Shown in pieces: positions 1-8,551 of a stretch of 64,000 nt of DNA. Where the stretch lies: assembly GCA_016193485.1 (NCBI GenBank), contig JACPRZ010000064.1, positions 81,173-145,172 of the forward strand. The letters run 5' to 3'. The translations under genes and the position numbers were made by a program. The stretch is from Bacteroidota bacterium. Lineage in GTDB: Bacteria > Bacteroidota > Bacteroidia > JACPRZ01. A model generated the notes under the pieces. The model was not told the origin of the DNA. It did not search any database and saw nothing but the letters and a program-made list of their open reading frames with translations. Every line of letters starts with the position of its first letter. The first letter of the stretch is position 1.

Positions 1-148
1 CCTGAATATGGTTTTTCATGATCCCCCCCCTTCCCATCCCGACAGGTACACGGGTTTTGTATATTTTATTAAAAGAACCGTTCTCCCGCAGTTCAGCGAC
101 CAGGAGGTTGAAGGTGTTGGTGCCGATGTCGATGAGTGCAATAGGCAT
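1..148 (-). CDS. Ppx/GppA-family phosphatase, N-terminal fragment (runs off the window)
   Basis: The minus strand from ATG at 148 to the window edge reads a 49-residue N terminus beginning MPIALIDIGTNTFNLLVAE. This is the phosphate-1 signature of the exopolyphosphatase / guanosine-pentaphosphatase branch of the ASKHA superfamily. Members remove phosphate from polyphosphate or convert pppGpp to ppGpp in the cytoplasm; which activity applies cannot be told from 49 residues. The start lies 3 nt after the stop of the ABC-2 permease, so the three genes probably form one transcript. A C8 run (23-30) encodes Arg-Gly-Gly here. The rest of the gene is outside the window. Confidence 0.85.
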   Translation of the reverse strand, partial: MPIALIDIGTNTFNLLVAELRENGSFNKIYKTRVPVGMGRGGIMKNHIQ

Positions 149-151
149 AAT

Positions 152-1492
152 TCACGAATACCGTATCCATTTCCACAATTCTGCATAGGAGACCTTTTTG
201 CCGTACATCAGTATTCCAACCCTGTACACTTTTGCAGCGAGCCAGATAGATGCCGCAAAGCCGGCAACTAAGAGTGCAATGGAAACGGATAATTCCCAGA
301 CAGGGACGCCAAAAGGTATGCGCACCATCATGATGACAGGTGAAGTTAGCGGGATGACGGAAAACCAGAAGGACAGGGAACTGTCGGGATTATTAATGAT
401 AAACTGCGCCATAATGATGGCGAGAATAAGCGGAATGGTAAGGGGGAAGATGAACTGCTGCGTATCGGTGTCATTATCCACTGCCGCACCTATAGCGGCA
501 AAAAGTGCCGAATAAAGAAGATAACCACCCAGAAAATAGAAAAGAAACATCAGCAGGACTACCGGGAAATTAATGGATTGCACCGCTTCAAATATTTTTG
601 CGGCTTCTTCATTGCCACCGGAACCCAGCATACGTGTATCCAGCCCCAGTTGGCCGGGTGATAGCGATGAAGGCGCGGTTGTTTTGAATATTTCCTCCGG
701 GTTGAATTTTTTGGCGAGATAAACATTCTGAAATATTCCGACAATAAAAAAAGTGATCACGACCCACAGCAAAAACTGGGTGAGCCCCACAAACGCTATT
801 CCGATTACCTTACCCATCATGAGTTGAAACGGCCTGACGGAGGAAACGATAATTTCAACAATGCGGTTGGTTTTTTCTTCCATCACCCCGCGCATGACCA
901 GCGTTCCGTATAAAAAAATGAAAATGTAAATCAGGAACCCTCCCACCAGCCCGACCACAGAGCTCAATTCCGCAAAACTTTTCTCTTCGGAACCGCTTTC
1001 TTTAAGTTTCAATGTCACCAGTTTGATTTTGGTTTTTATGGAACGCAAAACCGATTCTTCTATTCCCTGTGCGATCAGTTTTTCCGATTCTATTTTCTTC
1101 TCTATGGTCTCCTTGATGTATTCCTGCGCCATGATACCCGGCTGTTTTTTGTAAAAAATCTGAACCGCAGAAATATTCTGGACAACCGTAGCCGGTATGT
1201 ATAAAATTGCCGAATATTTTTCACGGTAAAAATTCTCTTTGACTTCGGCCAGTTCTTTATCGCTGTAGAAAAATTTAAGCGATTTGGTGTCGGTTATGCC
1301 GTTGATGAATAATTGCGACTCATCCACTACGGTAATAAAGTGCACATCGCCTTCCCTTGTTGCAAACCAAACCGGCACGATTATTATTCCTGCCATGAGC
1401 AGGGGCCCAACAATCGTCATAATGATAAATGATTTCTTCTTTACCCTTGTAAGGTATTCCCTAAGGATGATAAGATTAATTTTGCCGGACAT
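152..1492 (-). CDS. ABC-2 type transporter permease (NatB-like)
   Basis: This 446-residue inner-membrane protein is the permease half of an export ABC transporter. A first membrane segment spans about residues 21-44, a long extracytoplasmic domain about 45-175, and a cluster of membrane segments follows from about 178. The stretch MEEKTNRIVEIIVSSVRP at 204-221 is the cytoplasmic coupling motif typical of the NatB/YhaP branch of ABC-2 permeases. Its ATPase partner lies immediately upstream (1531-2442), and the phosphatase starts 3 nt downstream. NatAB-type exporters extrude sodium ions or small molecules; the substrate here cannot be inferred. Confidence 0.88.
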   Translation of the reverse strand: MSGKINLIILREYLTRVKKKSFIIMTIVGPLLMAGIIIVPVWFATREGDVHFITVVDESQLFINGITDTKSLKFFYSDKELAEVKENFYREKYSAILYIPATVVQNISAVQIFYKKQPGIMAQEYIKETIEKKIESEKLIAQGIEESVLRSIKTKIKLVTLKLKESGSEEKSFAELSSVVGLVGGFLIYIFIFLYGTLVMRGVMEEKTNRIVEIIVSSVRPFQLMMGKVIGIAFVGLTQFLLWVVITFFIVGIFQNVYLAKKFNPEEIFKTTAPSSLSPGQLGLDTRMLGSGGNEEAAKIFEAVQSINFPVVLLMFLFYFLGGYLLYSALFAAIGAAVDNDTDTQQFIFPLTIPLILAIIMAQFIINNPDSSLSFWFSVIPLTSPVIMMVRIPFGVPVWELSVSIALLVAGFAASIWLAAKVYRVGILMYGKKVSYAELWKWIRYS

Positions 1493-1530
1493 ACTGAATG
1501 ACAGATTTAAGTTAATTGTGCCATTGACGA

Positions 1531-2442
1531 TTAACTGCAGTCCTTTACAACTTTAATGAAAATATCGCTCATTCTCGGCAGCACTTCGCTGAATGAATGA
1601 ATTTTAACTGCCGGTAAAACCGAACCAAGCAGGTCGTTGGCGCTGCTGTTGTTCAATGACCTCACCCGTGCTTTTATCAGGTTATCCTCTGTGTTATGTT
1701 CCAGCAATTCAAAACCGGTCCACAGGGCGCTGGTGAAACTGACCAGATTGCCTTCAAAAATAATTTCAAAGACATCGGGCTTAAAACGGTTCCTGATTTC
1801 TTTTACCCCCCCCTCAAGAATCACTTCGGCACGGTTAATGAGGGCGATATGATCGCACAATTCTTCCACCGATTCCATATTATGCGTTGAAAGGATGATC
1901 GTTGCGCCATTTTTTTTCATGTCAAGAATTTCATTCCTTATCAACCGTGTATTTATCGGATCGAAACCGGTAAATGGCTCGTCAAAAATCAACAGTTCCG
2001 GCTGATGTACAACCGTAATGATGAACTGCACCTTCTGCTGCATTCCTTTTGACAATTCCTCAACTTTTTTATTCCACCATTCCTCTATTTCAAATTTCTC
2101 AAACCAGAATTTGAGCCGTTTGAGAGCATCTTTTCTTTTCAGCCCTTTTAACCGGGCAAGATAGAGCGCTTGTTCTCCGACCTTCATTTTTTTGTAAAGT
2201 CCTCTTTCTTCGGGCAGGTATCCTATCCGTTCGGTGTGTGAGACATTTAACGGTTCATTGTTCAGATGAATGGTGCCGTTATCCGGCCCGATAATGCGGT
2301 TAATGATCCGGATAAAAGTGGTCTTGCCCGCACCGTTGGGACCAAGCAATCCGAATATGGTATTTGAAGGAATCTGTACGGAGACATCTTTCAGCGCGGT
2401 ATGGCCCGAAAATGATTTTGTGATATGGTTTGCAGTAATCAT
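1531..2442 (-). CDS. ABC transporter ATP-binding protein (NatA-like)
   Basis: This is the nucleotide-binding subunit paired with the ABC-2 permease downstream. Numbered from the Met at 2442 (MITANHITKS), Walker A GPNGAGKTT is at 34-42, the signature LSKGMQQK at 130-137, Walker B LLIFDEP at 150-156 and the H-loop STH at 185-187, all intact. A longer frame to 2523 exists, but its extra 27 residues precede the point where this family normally begins, so 2442 is preferred. After the roughly 210-residue ATPase core there is a C-terminal extension of about 80 residues, as in NatA/YhaQ proteins. A C8 run at 1806-1813 encodes Gly-Gly. Confidence 0.9.
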   Translation of the reverse strand: MITANHITKSFSGHTALKDVSVQIPSNTIFGLLGPNGAGKTTFIRIINRIIGPDNGTIHLNNEPLNVSHTERIGYLPEERGLYKKMKVGEQALYLARLKGLKRKDALKRLKFWFEKFEIEEWWNKKVEELSKGMQQKVQFIITVVHQPELLIFDEPFTGFDPINTRLIRNEILDMKKNGATIILSTHNMESVEELCDHIALINRAEVILEGGVKEIRNRFKPDVFEIIFEGNLVSFTSALWTGFELLEHNTEDNLIKARVRSLNNSSANDLLGSVLPAVKIHSFSEVLPRMSDIFIKVVKDCS

Positions 2443-2519
2443 CTTGCAGTGGAAAGCAGGAACGATAGCGATGGCGTTACTATTTATTTTCTGGACAAAA
2501 GTACGGTTTCCATGATGAT

Positions 2520-4991
2520 TCAAAACATCAACTGCAGTTTTCCCCTTATCCCCCAGACCGAAATATCGGGATGATCAAGGTAGGAAAGGCGCCACAGGAG
2601 ATCAATGCGCAGAACTCGCAGAATATTTTCAACTCCGATGCCCGCTTCAAAATAGGGTTTGTTTACATTGGAAAGAGTTGACGGAAAAGGTATTGCCTGC
2701 GAGTGTTCTACATTAAGATTGCCAATTACGCCTTTTGCCGATGCCACTTCACGGAGGCGCAACCTGCGAAGTATCGGAAATTTGTCAAGAAAAAATCCTT
2801 CGAAATGCTGGGTTGACGCAACGCTGAAATATTCATCGCTTGCAAATTCGTAATAGTTCATCATGTTAAATGCATAATCGTCATAAGCGCGGGTTTCATT
2901 CCCTTTATGCAATTCAAGCAGCGGATATGGAATCGGTTCCCGGCTGAAAATCCTGCCCGCCTCAAGAATATAATCATTATACCCGAATGAACCGATCTGG
3001 ATTCTGTGCTTTAACTGCGCCACTACTTTATGATACTCGTATTCGCTGTTGAAAATATCTTTCACCCCGAGCGTATATTGCACCTGCAGAACGGGTTTGG
3101 TGGTACCCACGCTCATCCTTTCAAACTCTCCTTCAATATATCGTTCATCTTTGGCGAAACGGGTGTAGAGGGTGACTTCGGAGGTAGTTATATACCTGTC
3201 CGGAGCGCTATTTTCCGTTGGCTTCCATATCTGAGATACACGGTGCAAAAAGAAAAATTTATTCGAAAAACCGGGATACCATTCCCGTTCATAATGCGCC
3301 TGGTATTCTTGTATGGAAGTGAGTTTTGATTGAGGATTCCTTCGGAAAACCGATGCAAGAATATTATCTTCAAGAAATGCATTACTGCTCTGCCCCACCT
3401 GCTCAAGGTCATTTTCGTACGCCATACCATAACTGATGCGCGGAGTTTTTTTGGAGGGAAAATATAGGAACCCCCCCCGGTATTTAAGACGATGATCGCT
3501 AAAGCCGTATGCGAGGTGTCCGTACAGCATGACTTTCGTGCTGAATGCATTGCTTGTTCTGCCGCCCAGACGCAGCCGCGGACCTTCAATACGGTTAAAA
3601 CTAAAAAATGTATAATAGGGACCGAACTCGACTTTTCCTACCGGCTTGTAGCCCGTGATGAACATGGCGATGGTTTCAATATAGGTCTGGAAAATAGGCA
3701 GCGACCGGATTGAATCAACCATTACATATACCGCGCTTTCGTTCTCTGTCAGCGGTTCATGGCGTACAGAATCCCAGTAATTTTCATTCTGTTTGAATGC
3801 ATCTGTTTTTACGATCAGATTATCAGCGGTCTGATAGAGTTCATCCGGTTGCGGCTCATTGATGCGGTGATTTCTGTACGTGGTTGTCTTTTTGCCGTAA
3901 AAGCCCAACTGGTTCTCACCAAGGTTCAGGTCGACCATTAAGACCTCTTTTTCAAGCATCCATTTGTTCCCGATGCGCGCGTAGCGCTGGCTCGCCCTGA
4001 GATCCTGTATGAAATTCAGGTTCACGTCTTCGGCAATTTCAACATCCAGCGATACCAGCGCATACGTGGTATCATGGATCCACATCTCGCCCTTGAAAAC
4101 CGGTTCATGTTTATTGCGCGGTTCAAATTTTATCCTGAAGCAATAACTGTTTCCGATAAATGCGCTGTCCGTGAGGTAAAATTTATAGTAAACCCTTGCA
4201 AAATCAGATATGGGGCTTACGAAATTCCTGCCGAAAACCTCCACATAGTTATTGTAGATATTAACGATATTCTGGTACATCTGTCCCATGAACTGCGTTA
4301 CGCTTTCATTCTGTACGCCAGAGACCTTGCTTCCGCGGATCACTTCTTTGCCGGCACGCGGATTTTTACGATAATAAAAATCCGAAACCGACTCGGCAAG
4401 GAATACCGGCAGGAAAACCTTGGCATTGGTTTCATTGGTGTCGAGATTGTCAAAAACAAAACTGAAAGGTTTCAGTATTTTTCTTTTCATGAATTTTTCG
4501 CTGATATTGTTCATGTCAATTTCCACCTTGTTATACACTTCATACTGATAGTAATCAAATTTATCTCGGTCGTTTTCCCTTTTGTGGTCAACTATTTCCT
4601 TGAAAATATCAATAGCAGGGTTGCCTTTGTACTTTACAACAACTTCCGGCAGTGCAAACTGGAGCGGTTCAAGTGCGAAGTTTACGGTTTGTGTTTTGTT
4701 TTTTACAATGTACCGGGCATGCCGTTTATATCCTATGCAGGACGCTAAAAGCGAGTCGGACGGCTTATAGGTTTCAATGAGGTAGTTGCCTTCAAAATCG
4801 GTCGCAGTGCCGATACGGGTTCCCCTGAAAGCGACATTCACATAGGGTACCGGTTCACCCGTTTTGGCATCAGTGATTTTGCCGCGTACCTTGGTGATGG
4901 GGGTTTGGGCAAAGCCCCCCTCTATCCCCCCCAAGGGGGGAAGAAAAAAATAGAGAACAAAAAATGTAAAAGTTAAAAATCTGAGAGTCAT
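2520..4991 (-). CDS. DUF5686 / CarboxypepD-reg-like outer-membrane protein
   Basis: This 823-residue secreted protein has a hydrophobic N-terminal segment, then a carboxypeptidase-regulatory-like beta-sandwich (about residues 34-120, starting VRGKITDAKTGEPVPYVNV). A long DUF5686 region rich in alternating beta-strand sequence follows and ends in a terminal Phe (LQLMF), typical of an outer-membrane beta-barrel. It is a common but poorly understood Bacteroidota surface protein. The peptide PPLGGIEGGF between the hydrophobic core and the expected signal cleavage site is encoded by a G-rich palindromic repeat (4912-4941), apparently an in-frame insertion. C8 at 3471-3478 encodes part of Arg-Gly-Gly. 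The gene is divergent from the M28 peptidase. Confidence 0.85.
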   Translation of the reverse strand: MTLRFLTFTFFVLYFFLPPLGGIEGGFAQTPITKVRGKITDAKTGEPVPYVNVAFRGTRIGTATDFEGNYLIETYKPSDSLLASCIGYKRHARYIVKNKTQTVNFALEPLQFALPEVVVKYKGNPAIDIFKEIVDHKRENDRDKFDYYQYEVYNKVEIDMNNISEKFMKRKILKPFSFVFDNLDTNETNAKVFLPVFLAESVSDFYYRKNPRAGKEVIRGSKVSGVQNESVTQFMGQMYQNIVNIYNNYVEVFGRNFVSPISDFARVYYKFYLTDSAFIGNSYCFRIKFEPRNKHEPVFKGEMWIHDTTYALVSLDVEIAEDVNLNFIQDLRASQRYARIGNKWMLEKEVLMVDLNLGENQLGFYGKKTTTYRNHRINEPQPDELYQTADNLIVKTDAFKQNENYWDSVRHEPLTENESAVYVMVDSIRSLPIFQTYIETIAMFITGYKPVGKVEFGPYYTFFSFNRIEGPRLRLGGRTSNAFSTKVMLYGHLAYGFSDHRLKYRGGFLYFPSKKTPRISYGMAYENDLEQVGQSSNAFLEDNILASVFRRNPQSKLTSIQEYQAHYEREWYPGFSNKFFFLHRVSQIWKPTENSAPDRYITTSEVTLYTRFAKDERYIEGEFERMSVGTTKPVLQVQYTLGVKDIFNSEYEYHKVVAQLKHRIQIGSFGYNDYILEAGRIFSREPIPYPLLELHKGNETRAYDDYAFNMMNYYEFASDEYFSVASTQHFEGFFLDKFPILRRLRLREVASAKGVIGNLNVEHSQAIPFPSTLSNVNKPYFEAGIGVENILRVLRIDLLWRLSYLDHPDISVWGIRGKLQLMF
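4912..4941 (-). repeat. G-rich palindromic repeat inside the DUF5686 signal region
   Basis: On the minus strand CCCCCC-TT-GGGGGGG forms a hairpin, followed by a tail ATAGAGGGGGG. It has the same architecture, a hairpin of C/G-rich arms followed by a G-rich tail, as the elements at 32541-32570, 47341-47374 and 53258-53293. It is translated in frame as PPLGGIEGG just ahead of the mature protein. Confidence 0.6.
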
Positions 4992-5038
4992 AAAATCTGA
5001 AAATCCGCTTAAAGGATTGCGAAGATAGAAAAATCATC

Positions 5039-5052
5039 GCCTGTCGGCAGGC
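5039..5052. repeat. GCCTG-tcgg-CAGGC palindrome
   Basis: This is a short inverted repeat between the DUF5686 gene and the M28 peptidase gene. It closely resembles the palindrome at 6798-6817 on the far side of the peptidase gene (shared core CCTGYCGGYAGGC), so the two bracket that gene. REP-like family; function unknown. Confidence 0.5.
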
Positions 5053-5145
5053 AAGAAGGGGTTGAAATTGAAATTTTATTCCCGCTAACGGCACCTTATC
5101 TGTCATGTAGATCAAGATTCTTACTTTTACAAAAAAATTTTCACT

Positions 5146-6387
5146 ATGATAAACAAATTTATTGTTTCAGGTTATGTTTTTTTTGCAGGTACAATACCGG
5201 TATTATCACAAAAGATTTCGGTTGATAACCTCAGATCACATATCACCTGCCTCAGCAGCGACTCAATGGAAGGCCGGGGAACCGCAACAAAGGGCGAACA
5301 AATGGCTGCACAATACATTCAGAAAAATTTTCATGAAATGAAATTGATGCCGAAAGGAAAAAATAATTCCTACCTGTACGATTTCACATTTAAGAAAAAT
5401 CCTAATCCGCACGATACCTCTACCGTTGATATTCCTGTCAGAAAGGGTATAAATGTTATTGGTTTTCTTGACAATAAAAGTGAATATACTGTTGTCATCG
5501 GAGGCCACTACGACCATCTCGGCAAAGGGGGGGATGGCGGGGGATCATTAGAAGCAAATTCCGAAGGCATGATTCATAATGGCGCTGACGACAACGCCTC
5601 CGGTACGGCAGGCGTCCTGGAACTGGCAAGGTATTTCACCGCCAATAACCGCACTGAAAAATTCAACTTTCTTTTCATTTGCTTCTCCGGTGAAGAACTG
5701 GGCTTGTACGGCTCCAAAAAGTTTTGCGACAGCCCGACCGTTGACCTCAAAACCATTAATTACATGGTCAATATGGACATGATCGGACGGCTCAGCGATT
5801 CAACGCATAAAGTTGTGGTGTATGGTGTGGGGACATCCACGGATATGATCCCTCTTCTTGATAAAATTCCAAGCGATCTGAAAATCATAAAAGACAGTTC
5901 CGGCATCGGTCCATCGGATCAGACAAGTTTTTACCTGAAAGATATTCCGGTTCTCCATTTTTTTACGGGACAGCATAAGGACTACCACAAACCCAGCGAT
6001 GATGCGGATAAAATAAATTATGACGGGGAAAAGAAAATTCTTGAATACATAGTTCAATTCATTGAAGAAACCGAAAAACTTCCTAAGATGAAGTTTACCC
6101 CTACCCGCAGTAAGCAGGAGGATACACCTCGATTTAAAGTCACGCTTGGCATTATGCCCGACTATACTTTTGAAGGAAAAGGCGTGAGGGTGGACGGGGT
6201 CACCAAAGGCAAGCCGGCATCAAATGCCGGTATTGAAAAAGAGGATATAATAATTCAATTAGGCGAAAAGAAAACCGAAAATATGATGGATTATATGAAA
6301 GCGCTTGCCGGATTCGCTGCAGGTGACAGCGCGGAAGCGGTTGTGATGAGAAAGGGACAGGAGGTAAAATTAAGAGTGAAATTTTAA
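5146..6387 (+). CDS. Secreted M28-family zinc aminopeptidase with C-terminal PDZ domain
   Basis: This 413-residue protein has an N-terminal signal peptide (about residues 1-21) and an M28 peptidase core. The co-catalytic two-zinc ligands are all visible: His121 in GGHYDHLG, Asp148 in NGADDNASG, Glu183/184 in SGEELGLYGS, Asp211 in NMDMIGR and His281 in DYHKPSD. The last 100 residues form a PDZ-like domain (GVTKGKPASNAGIEKEDIII). It probably releases N-terminal amino acids from peptides in the periplasm or outside the cell. The start is the ATG at 5146. A G7 run at 5527-5533 encodes part of the usual Gly-rich loop after the first zinc ligand. It stands alone, flanked by repeats. Confidence 0.92.
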   Translation: MINKFIVSGYVFFAGTIPVLSQKISVDNLRSHITCLSSDSMEGRGTATKGEQMAAQYIQKNFHEMKLMPKGKNNSYLYDFTFKKNPNPHDTSTVDIPVRKGINVIGFLDNKSEYTVVIGGHYDHLGKGGDGGGSLEANSEGMIHNGADDNASGTAGVLELARYFTANNRTEKFNFLFICFSGEELGLYGSKKFCDSPTVDLKTINYMVNMDMIGRLSDSTHKVVVYGVGTSTDMIPLLDKIPSDLKIIKDSSGIGPSDQTSFYLKDIPVLHFFTGQHKDYHKPSDDADKINYDGEKKILEYIVQFIEETEKLPKMKFTPTRSKQEDTPRFKVTLGIMPDYTFEGKGVRVDGVTKGKPASNAGIEKEDIIIQLGEKKTENMMDYMKALAGFAAGDSAEAVVMRKGQEVKLRVKF

Positions 6388-6399
6388 TAAAATTTTCGG

Positions 6400-6546
6400 T
6401 TACTATTCACCCCAAATTACAAATTATTATTGGTCATTGCAATTTAACTCTGTGTAACTCAGTGTACTCTGTGCTCTCTGTGTTGAAGAATTTTTAACAC
6501 GGAGTCCGCTGAGATAACAGAGTTTCACAGAGGGGGTGAATAGTAA
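6400..6546. repeat. 147-bp imperfect palindrome with perfect 14-bp outer arms
   Basis: The outer arms TTACTATTCACCCC (6400-6413) and GGGGTGAATAGTAA (6533-6546) are perfect inverted copies. Inside, CTCTGTGTAACTCAG (from 6449) is mirrored imperfectly by the stretch ending TTTCACAGAG (to 6532), with a short A/T loop near 6485-6495. The whole could fold into one long cruciform or stem-loop. It resembles the non-coding, MITE-like elements with an ACACAGAG theme scattered through environmental genomes. No coding capacity. Confidence 0.65.
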
Positions 6547-6797
6547 CAATTTTCGTTACTAATCAGTAAGGTCGTGAAAATCATGAAAATTCCCGCCTTA
6601 AACCCATGCAAGGTAATAGCCATTGAAAAACATTTAACATTAAACAAAAAATGCAAAATGAAAGAAATCAAAATAAGAATTCAGTAACTGCTTTCCATTT
6701 TTCATTATTCAATTCTTGTTTTATGTTATTCAATTAATGAATCATCTCTAATGCCGGGTTGTGGTATTAAAATTTAAAGGTGTTTATACTCCGAACG

Positions 6798-6817
6798 CCT
6801 GCCTGCCGGTAGGCAGG
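6798..6817. repeat. CCTGCCT-gccggt-AGGCAGG palindrome
   Basis: Perfect 7-bp arms around a 6-nt centre. It is related to the 5039-5052 palindrome and directly precedes the TGTCCC hairpin cluster. Short REP-like element. Confidence 0.5.
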
Positions 6818-6834
6818 GGATAAATTTCCGCATA

Positions 6835-6852
6835 TTGTCCCGTAAGGGACAA
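6835..6852. repeat. TTGTCCC-gtaa-GGGACAA hairpin, unit 1 of 3
   Basis: Perfect 7-bp arms with a 4-nt loop. The same hairpin, with changed loop and outermost pair, recurs at 6929-6946 and 6980-6997. The arms are conserved and the loops vary (gtaa, tgac, taat), which suggests that the pairing rather than the loop is maintained. Confidence 0.65.
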
Positions 6853-6928
6853 AATATGGTATGCAAAACATGATACCCAAGCATAGAGTAGATTTGTGAC
6901 AATAAACATCTCGACATGGATTTATATT

Positions 6929-6946
6929 CTGTCCCTGACGGGACAG
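6929..6946. repeat. CTGTCCC-tgac-GGGACAG hairpin, unit 2 of 3
   Basis: Same element as at 6835-6852. The outermost pair is C-G instead of T-A, a compensatory change that keeps the stem intact. Confidence 0.65.
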
Positions 6947-6979
6947 GTGTTCTTTTACGGTCATTTTTCTACCGATATA

Positions 6980-6997
6980 TTGTCCCTAATGGGACAA
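6980..6997. repeat. TTGTCCC-taat-GGGACAA hairpin, unit 3 of 3
   Basis: Third copy of the TGTCCC/GGGACA hairpin. Spacing from unit 1 to unit 2 is 94 bp and from unit 2 to unit 3 is 51 bp, so this is a cluster of dispersed units and not a regular array. Confidence 0.65.
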
Positions 6998-7085
6998 AAA
7001 AACGCTTAATAAAAATACGGAAATTTATCAGATTCACAGTATAGTTGTAACAGATTTTCAAACGTTCCGGATTTTGGAGAATCTT

Positions 7086-8471
7086 TTATTCCTCCTTCCT
7101 CTCCTTTCCCCACAACTTTTCCTTATCAACCTTTTCAACCGGTGAGCCGTCTTTCAGCAGTTTTGATATTGCGGAATAGGGCGCTGAAATAACTTCGGTT
7201 TTTTCTTCCAGCCCTGAAACTATTTCAATGAATTCATTATCCTGGATACCGGTTTTTACTTTCACAAGTTTTGCTTTGCCATCCACGCAGATAAAGACAC
7301 ATTCTTCGGGTTTATCAATCTTCTTATCTTTTTTCTCCCGATGGCTATCGGGATCCCTTTTTCGTTTTATACCCCCGGATTCTTCTCTTTTCTCTTTCCC
7401 CGATCCGGTTGAATCAAATACCGAAGCATCCCTTGTGGTCACTGACTGGATTGGAACCGCAAGTACGTTAAGAACTTTACCGGTTCGTATATCAACGGTT
7501 GCCGACATTCCGGGACGGAAAGGCGAACTGCCGCTGTCTTTCACCAGTGTTGCGTAACTTTCTTTCAGGATGCGAATTTTAACATCAAAATTGGTCACCT
7601 GATCGGCATCCGTGCCGGCCGTTTTAGCCGCATTGGCGACCTCAGTAACAATCCCGCGGAATTTTTTTCCCAGGTAGGCATCCACTTCAATATCCACAGT
7701 ATCGTAAAAAGAAACTTTTACAATATCATTCTCATTGACTTCTACCGATACTTCCATTTCGTTAAGATCGGCAATGCGAAGGAGTTCGGTTCCCGCCATA
7801 AGAGAAGTTCCCACCACACGGTCGCCCTTTTCAACGGCTAATTGATATACGGTTCCGTCCACAGGCGCTTTTATGGTTGTTTTAGCATAGTTTTCGGTTG
7901 CCTCACGCAGTCCCGCTTCAACGCTTTTCACGTTGAACGATGATGCCTTTACCGCCTGGCGCGCGGCATCCACTTCGGATTTGGCGACTTCAAATTGCGT
8001 TGTGGCGTTTTCGTAATCGGCATCTGAAACGGTTTTACTTTCCCATAATTTTTTACTCCTCTTCCAGGAGAGATCCGCTTCAAGGAATCTTGTTTTTGAC
8101 TGCGTGAGCCGGGCGCTGTCATTGGCGAGCGCAGCGCGCGCGCTGTTCAGCGTGGCTTCCATTTTTTCCACGGCTGACAGATAAACATCGGGTTTAATCA
8201 GCAAAAGAATATCGCCTTTTTTTACACGGCTTCCCTCACGGACATTCAGTTCAACCACTTCACCCGACACATCGGAACTTATTTTGACTTCGGTTTCCGG
8301 CTGTATCCTGCCGTTTGCCGAAACGGTTTCAATAATGGTTCTCCTTGCCACAGTATCAATGCTTACTTCAATTTCATCCTCCCCCCCTATCCAACCTGCT
8401 TTTTTAAAAATTACAAGGAGAATGACAAGAAAAACGAGAACCGCTCCGAGGATTTTCAGGTATTTGTTCAT
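7086..8471 (-). CDS. HlyD/MacA-type efflux periplasmic adaptor subunit
   Basis: This membrane-fusion protein links an inner-membrane pump to an outer-membrane channel. From the preferred Met at 8471 it has an N-terminal membrane anchor (KYLKILGAVLVFLVILLVIF), a biotinyl-lipoyl-like half-motif (GEVVELNVREGSRVKKGDILL), a long alpha-helical hairpin rich in Ala, Lys and Glu, the second lipoyl half (APVDGTVYQLAVEKGDRVVG), then beta-barrel and membrane-proximal domains. A longer frame reaches 8519, but it would run into the -33 region of the divergent regulator. A charged insertion of about 45 residues (Lys/Arg/Glu/Asp-rich, around 7310-7400) splits the C-terminal domain and contains a CCCGAT palindrome. 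No pump gene is adjacent; the neighbouring two-component system probably regulates it. Confidence 0.85.
   Translation of the reverse strand: MNKYLKILGAVLVFLVILLVIFKKAGWIGGEDEIEVSIDTVARRTIIETVSANGRIQPETEVKISSDVSGEVVELNVREGSRVKKGDILLLIKPDVYLSAVEKMEATLNSARAALANDSARLTQSKTRFLEADLSWKRSKKLWESKTVSDADYENATTQFEVAKSEVDAARQAVKASSFNVKSVEAGLREATENYAKTTIKAPVDGTVYQLAVEKGDRVVGTSLMAGTELLRIADLNEMEVSVEVNENDIVKVSFYDTVDIEVDAYLGKKFRGIVTEVANAAKTAGTDADQVTNFDVKIRILKESYATLVKDSGSSPFRPGMSATVDIRTGKVLNVLAVPIQSVTTRDASVFDSTGSGKEKREESGGIKRKRDPDSHREKKDKKIDKPEECVFICVDGKAKLVKVKTGIQDNEFIEIVSGLEEKTEVISAPYSAISKLLKDGSPVEKVDKEKLWGKERKEE
7336..7353. repeat. TCCCGAT-ggct-ATCGGGA palindrome within the HlyD-type gene
   Basis: Perfect 7-bp arms lying inside the charged insertion of the adaptor coding sequence. 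The same core recurs at 28547-28569 (in a deacetylase gene) and 45676-45693 (intergenic). Confidence 0.6.
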
Positions 8472-8535
8472 GGAAAAATGCGAAGGTAGGAAATTATGCT
8501 GCTGTAAAATCCGTTTCATGTACGCGACAAATCCG

Positions 8536-8543
8536 TAAATTTG
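8536..8543 (+). promoter_or_regulatory. Bacteroidota -7 box (TAAATTTG) for the response-regulator operon
   Basis: TAAATTTG fits the TAnnTTTG consensus of the Bacteroidota primary sigma factor and ends 8 nt before the regulator ATG at 8552, implying an almost leaderless mRNA. A TTTC at 8514-8517, 18 nt upstream, is a near match to the -33 TTTG element. Confidence 0.5.
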
Positions 8544-8551
8544 TATAAAAT

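Larger units (their letters stand above)
6388..7085. other. Gene-free repeat-rich intergenic region
   Basis: These 700 bp between the M28 peptidase and the HlyD-type adaptor, which point toward each other, hold no credible gene. They contain a 147-bp imperfect palindrome (6400-6546), an A/T-rich stretch with weak inverted symmetry (about 6627-6740), a GCCTGCC palindrome (6798-6817) and three TGTCCC/GGGACA hairpins (6835-6997), each listed separately. Confidence 0.7.

Noticed and set aside
8..271. 87-codon plus-strand frame across the ppx start
   Set aside because: It lies antisense to the clear Ppx/GppA N terminus and the permease C terminus, and its sequence is low in protein-like features.
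4074..4748. 224-codon plus-strand frame inside the DUF5686 gene
   Set aside because: It is wholly antisense to a well supported gene, has no domain, and its length follows from the codon bias of the true gene.
6835..6997. Possible CRISPR array from the repeated TGTCCC hairpins
   Set aside because: Only three units, irregular 94- and 51-bp spacing, no leader, and no cas genes.
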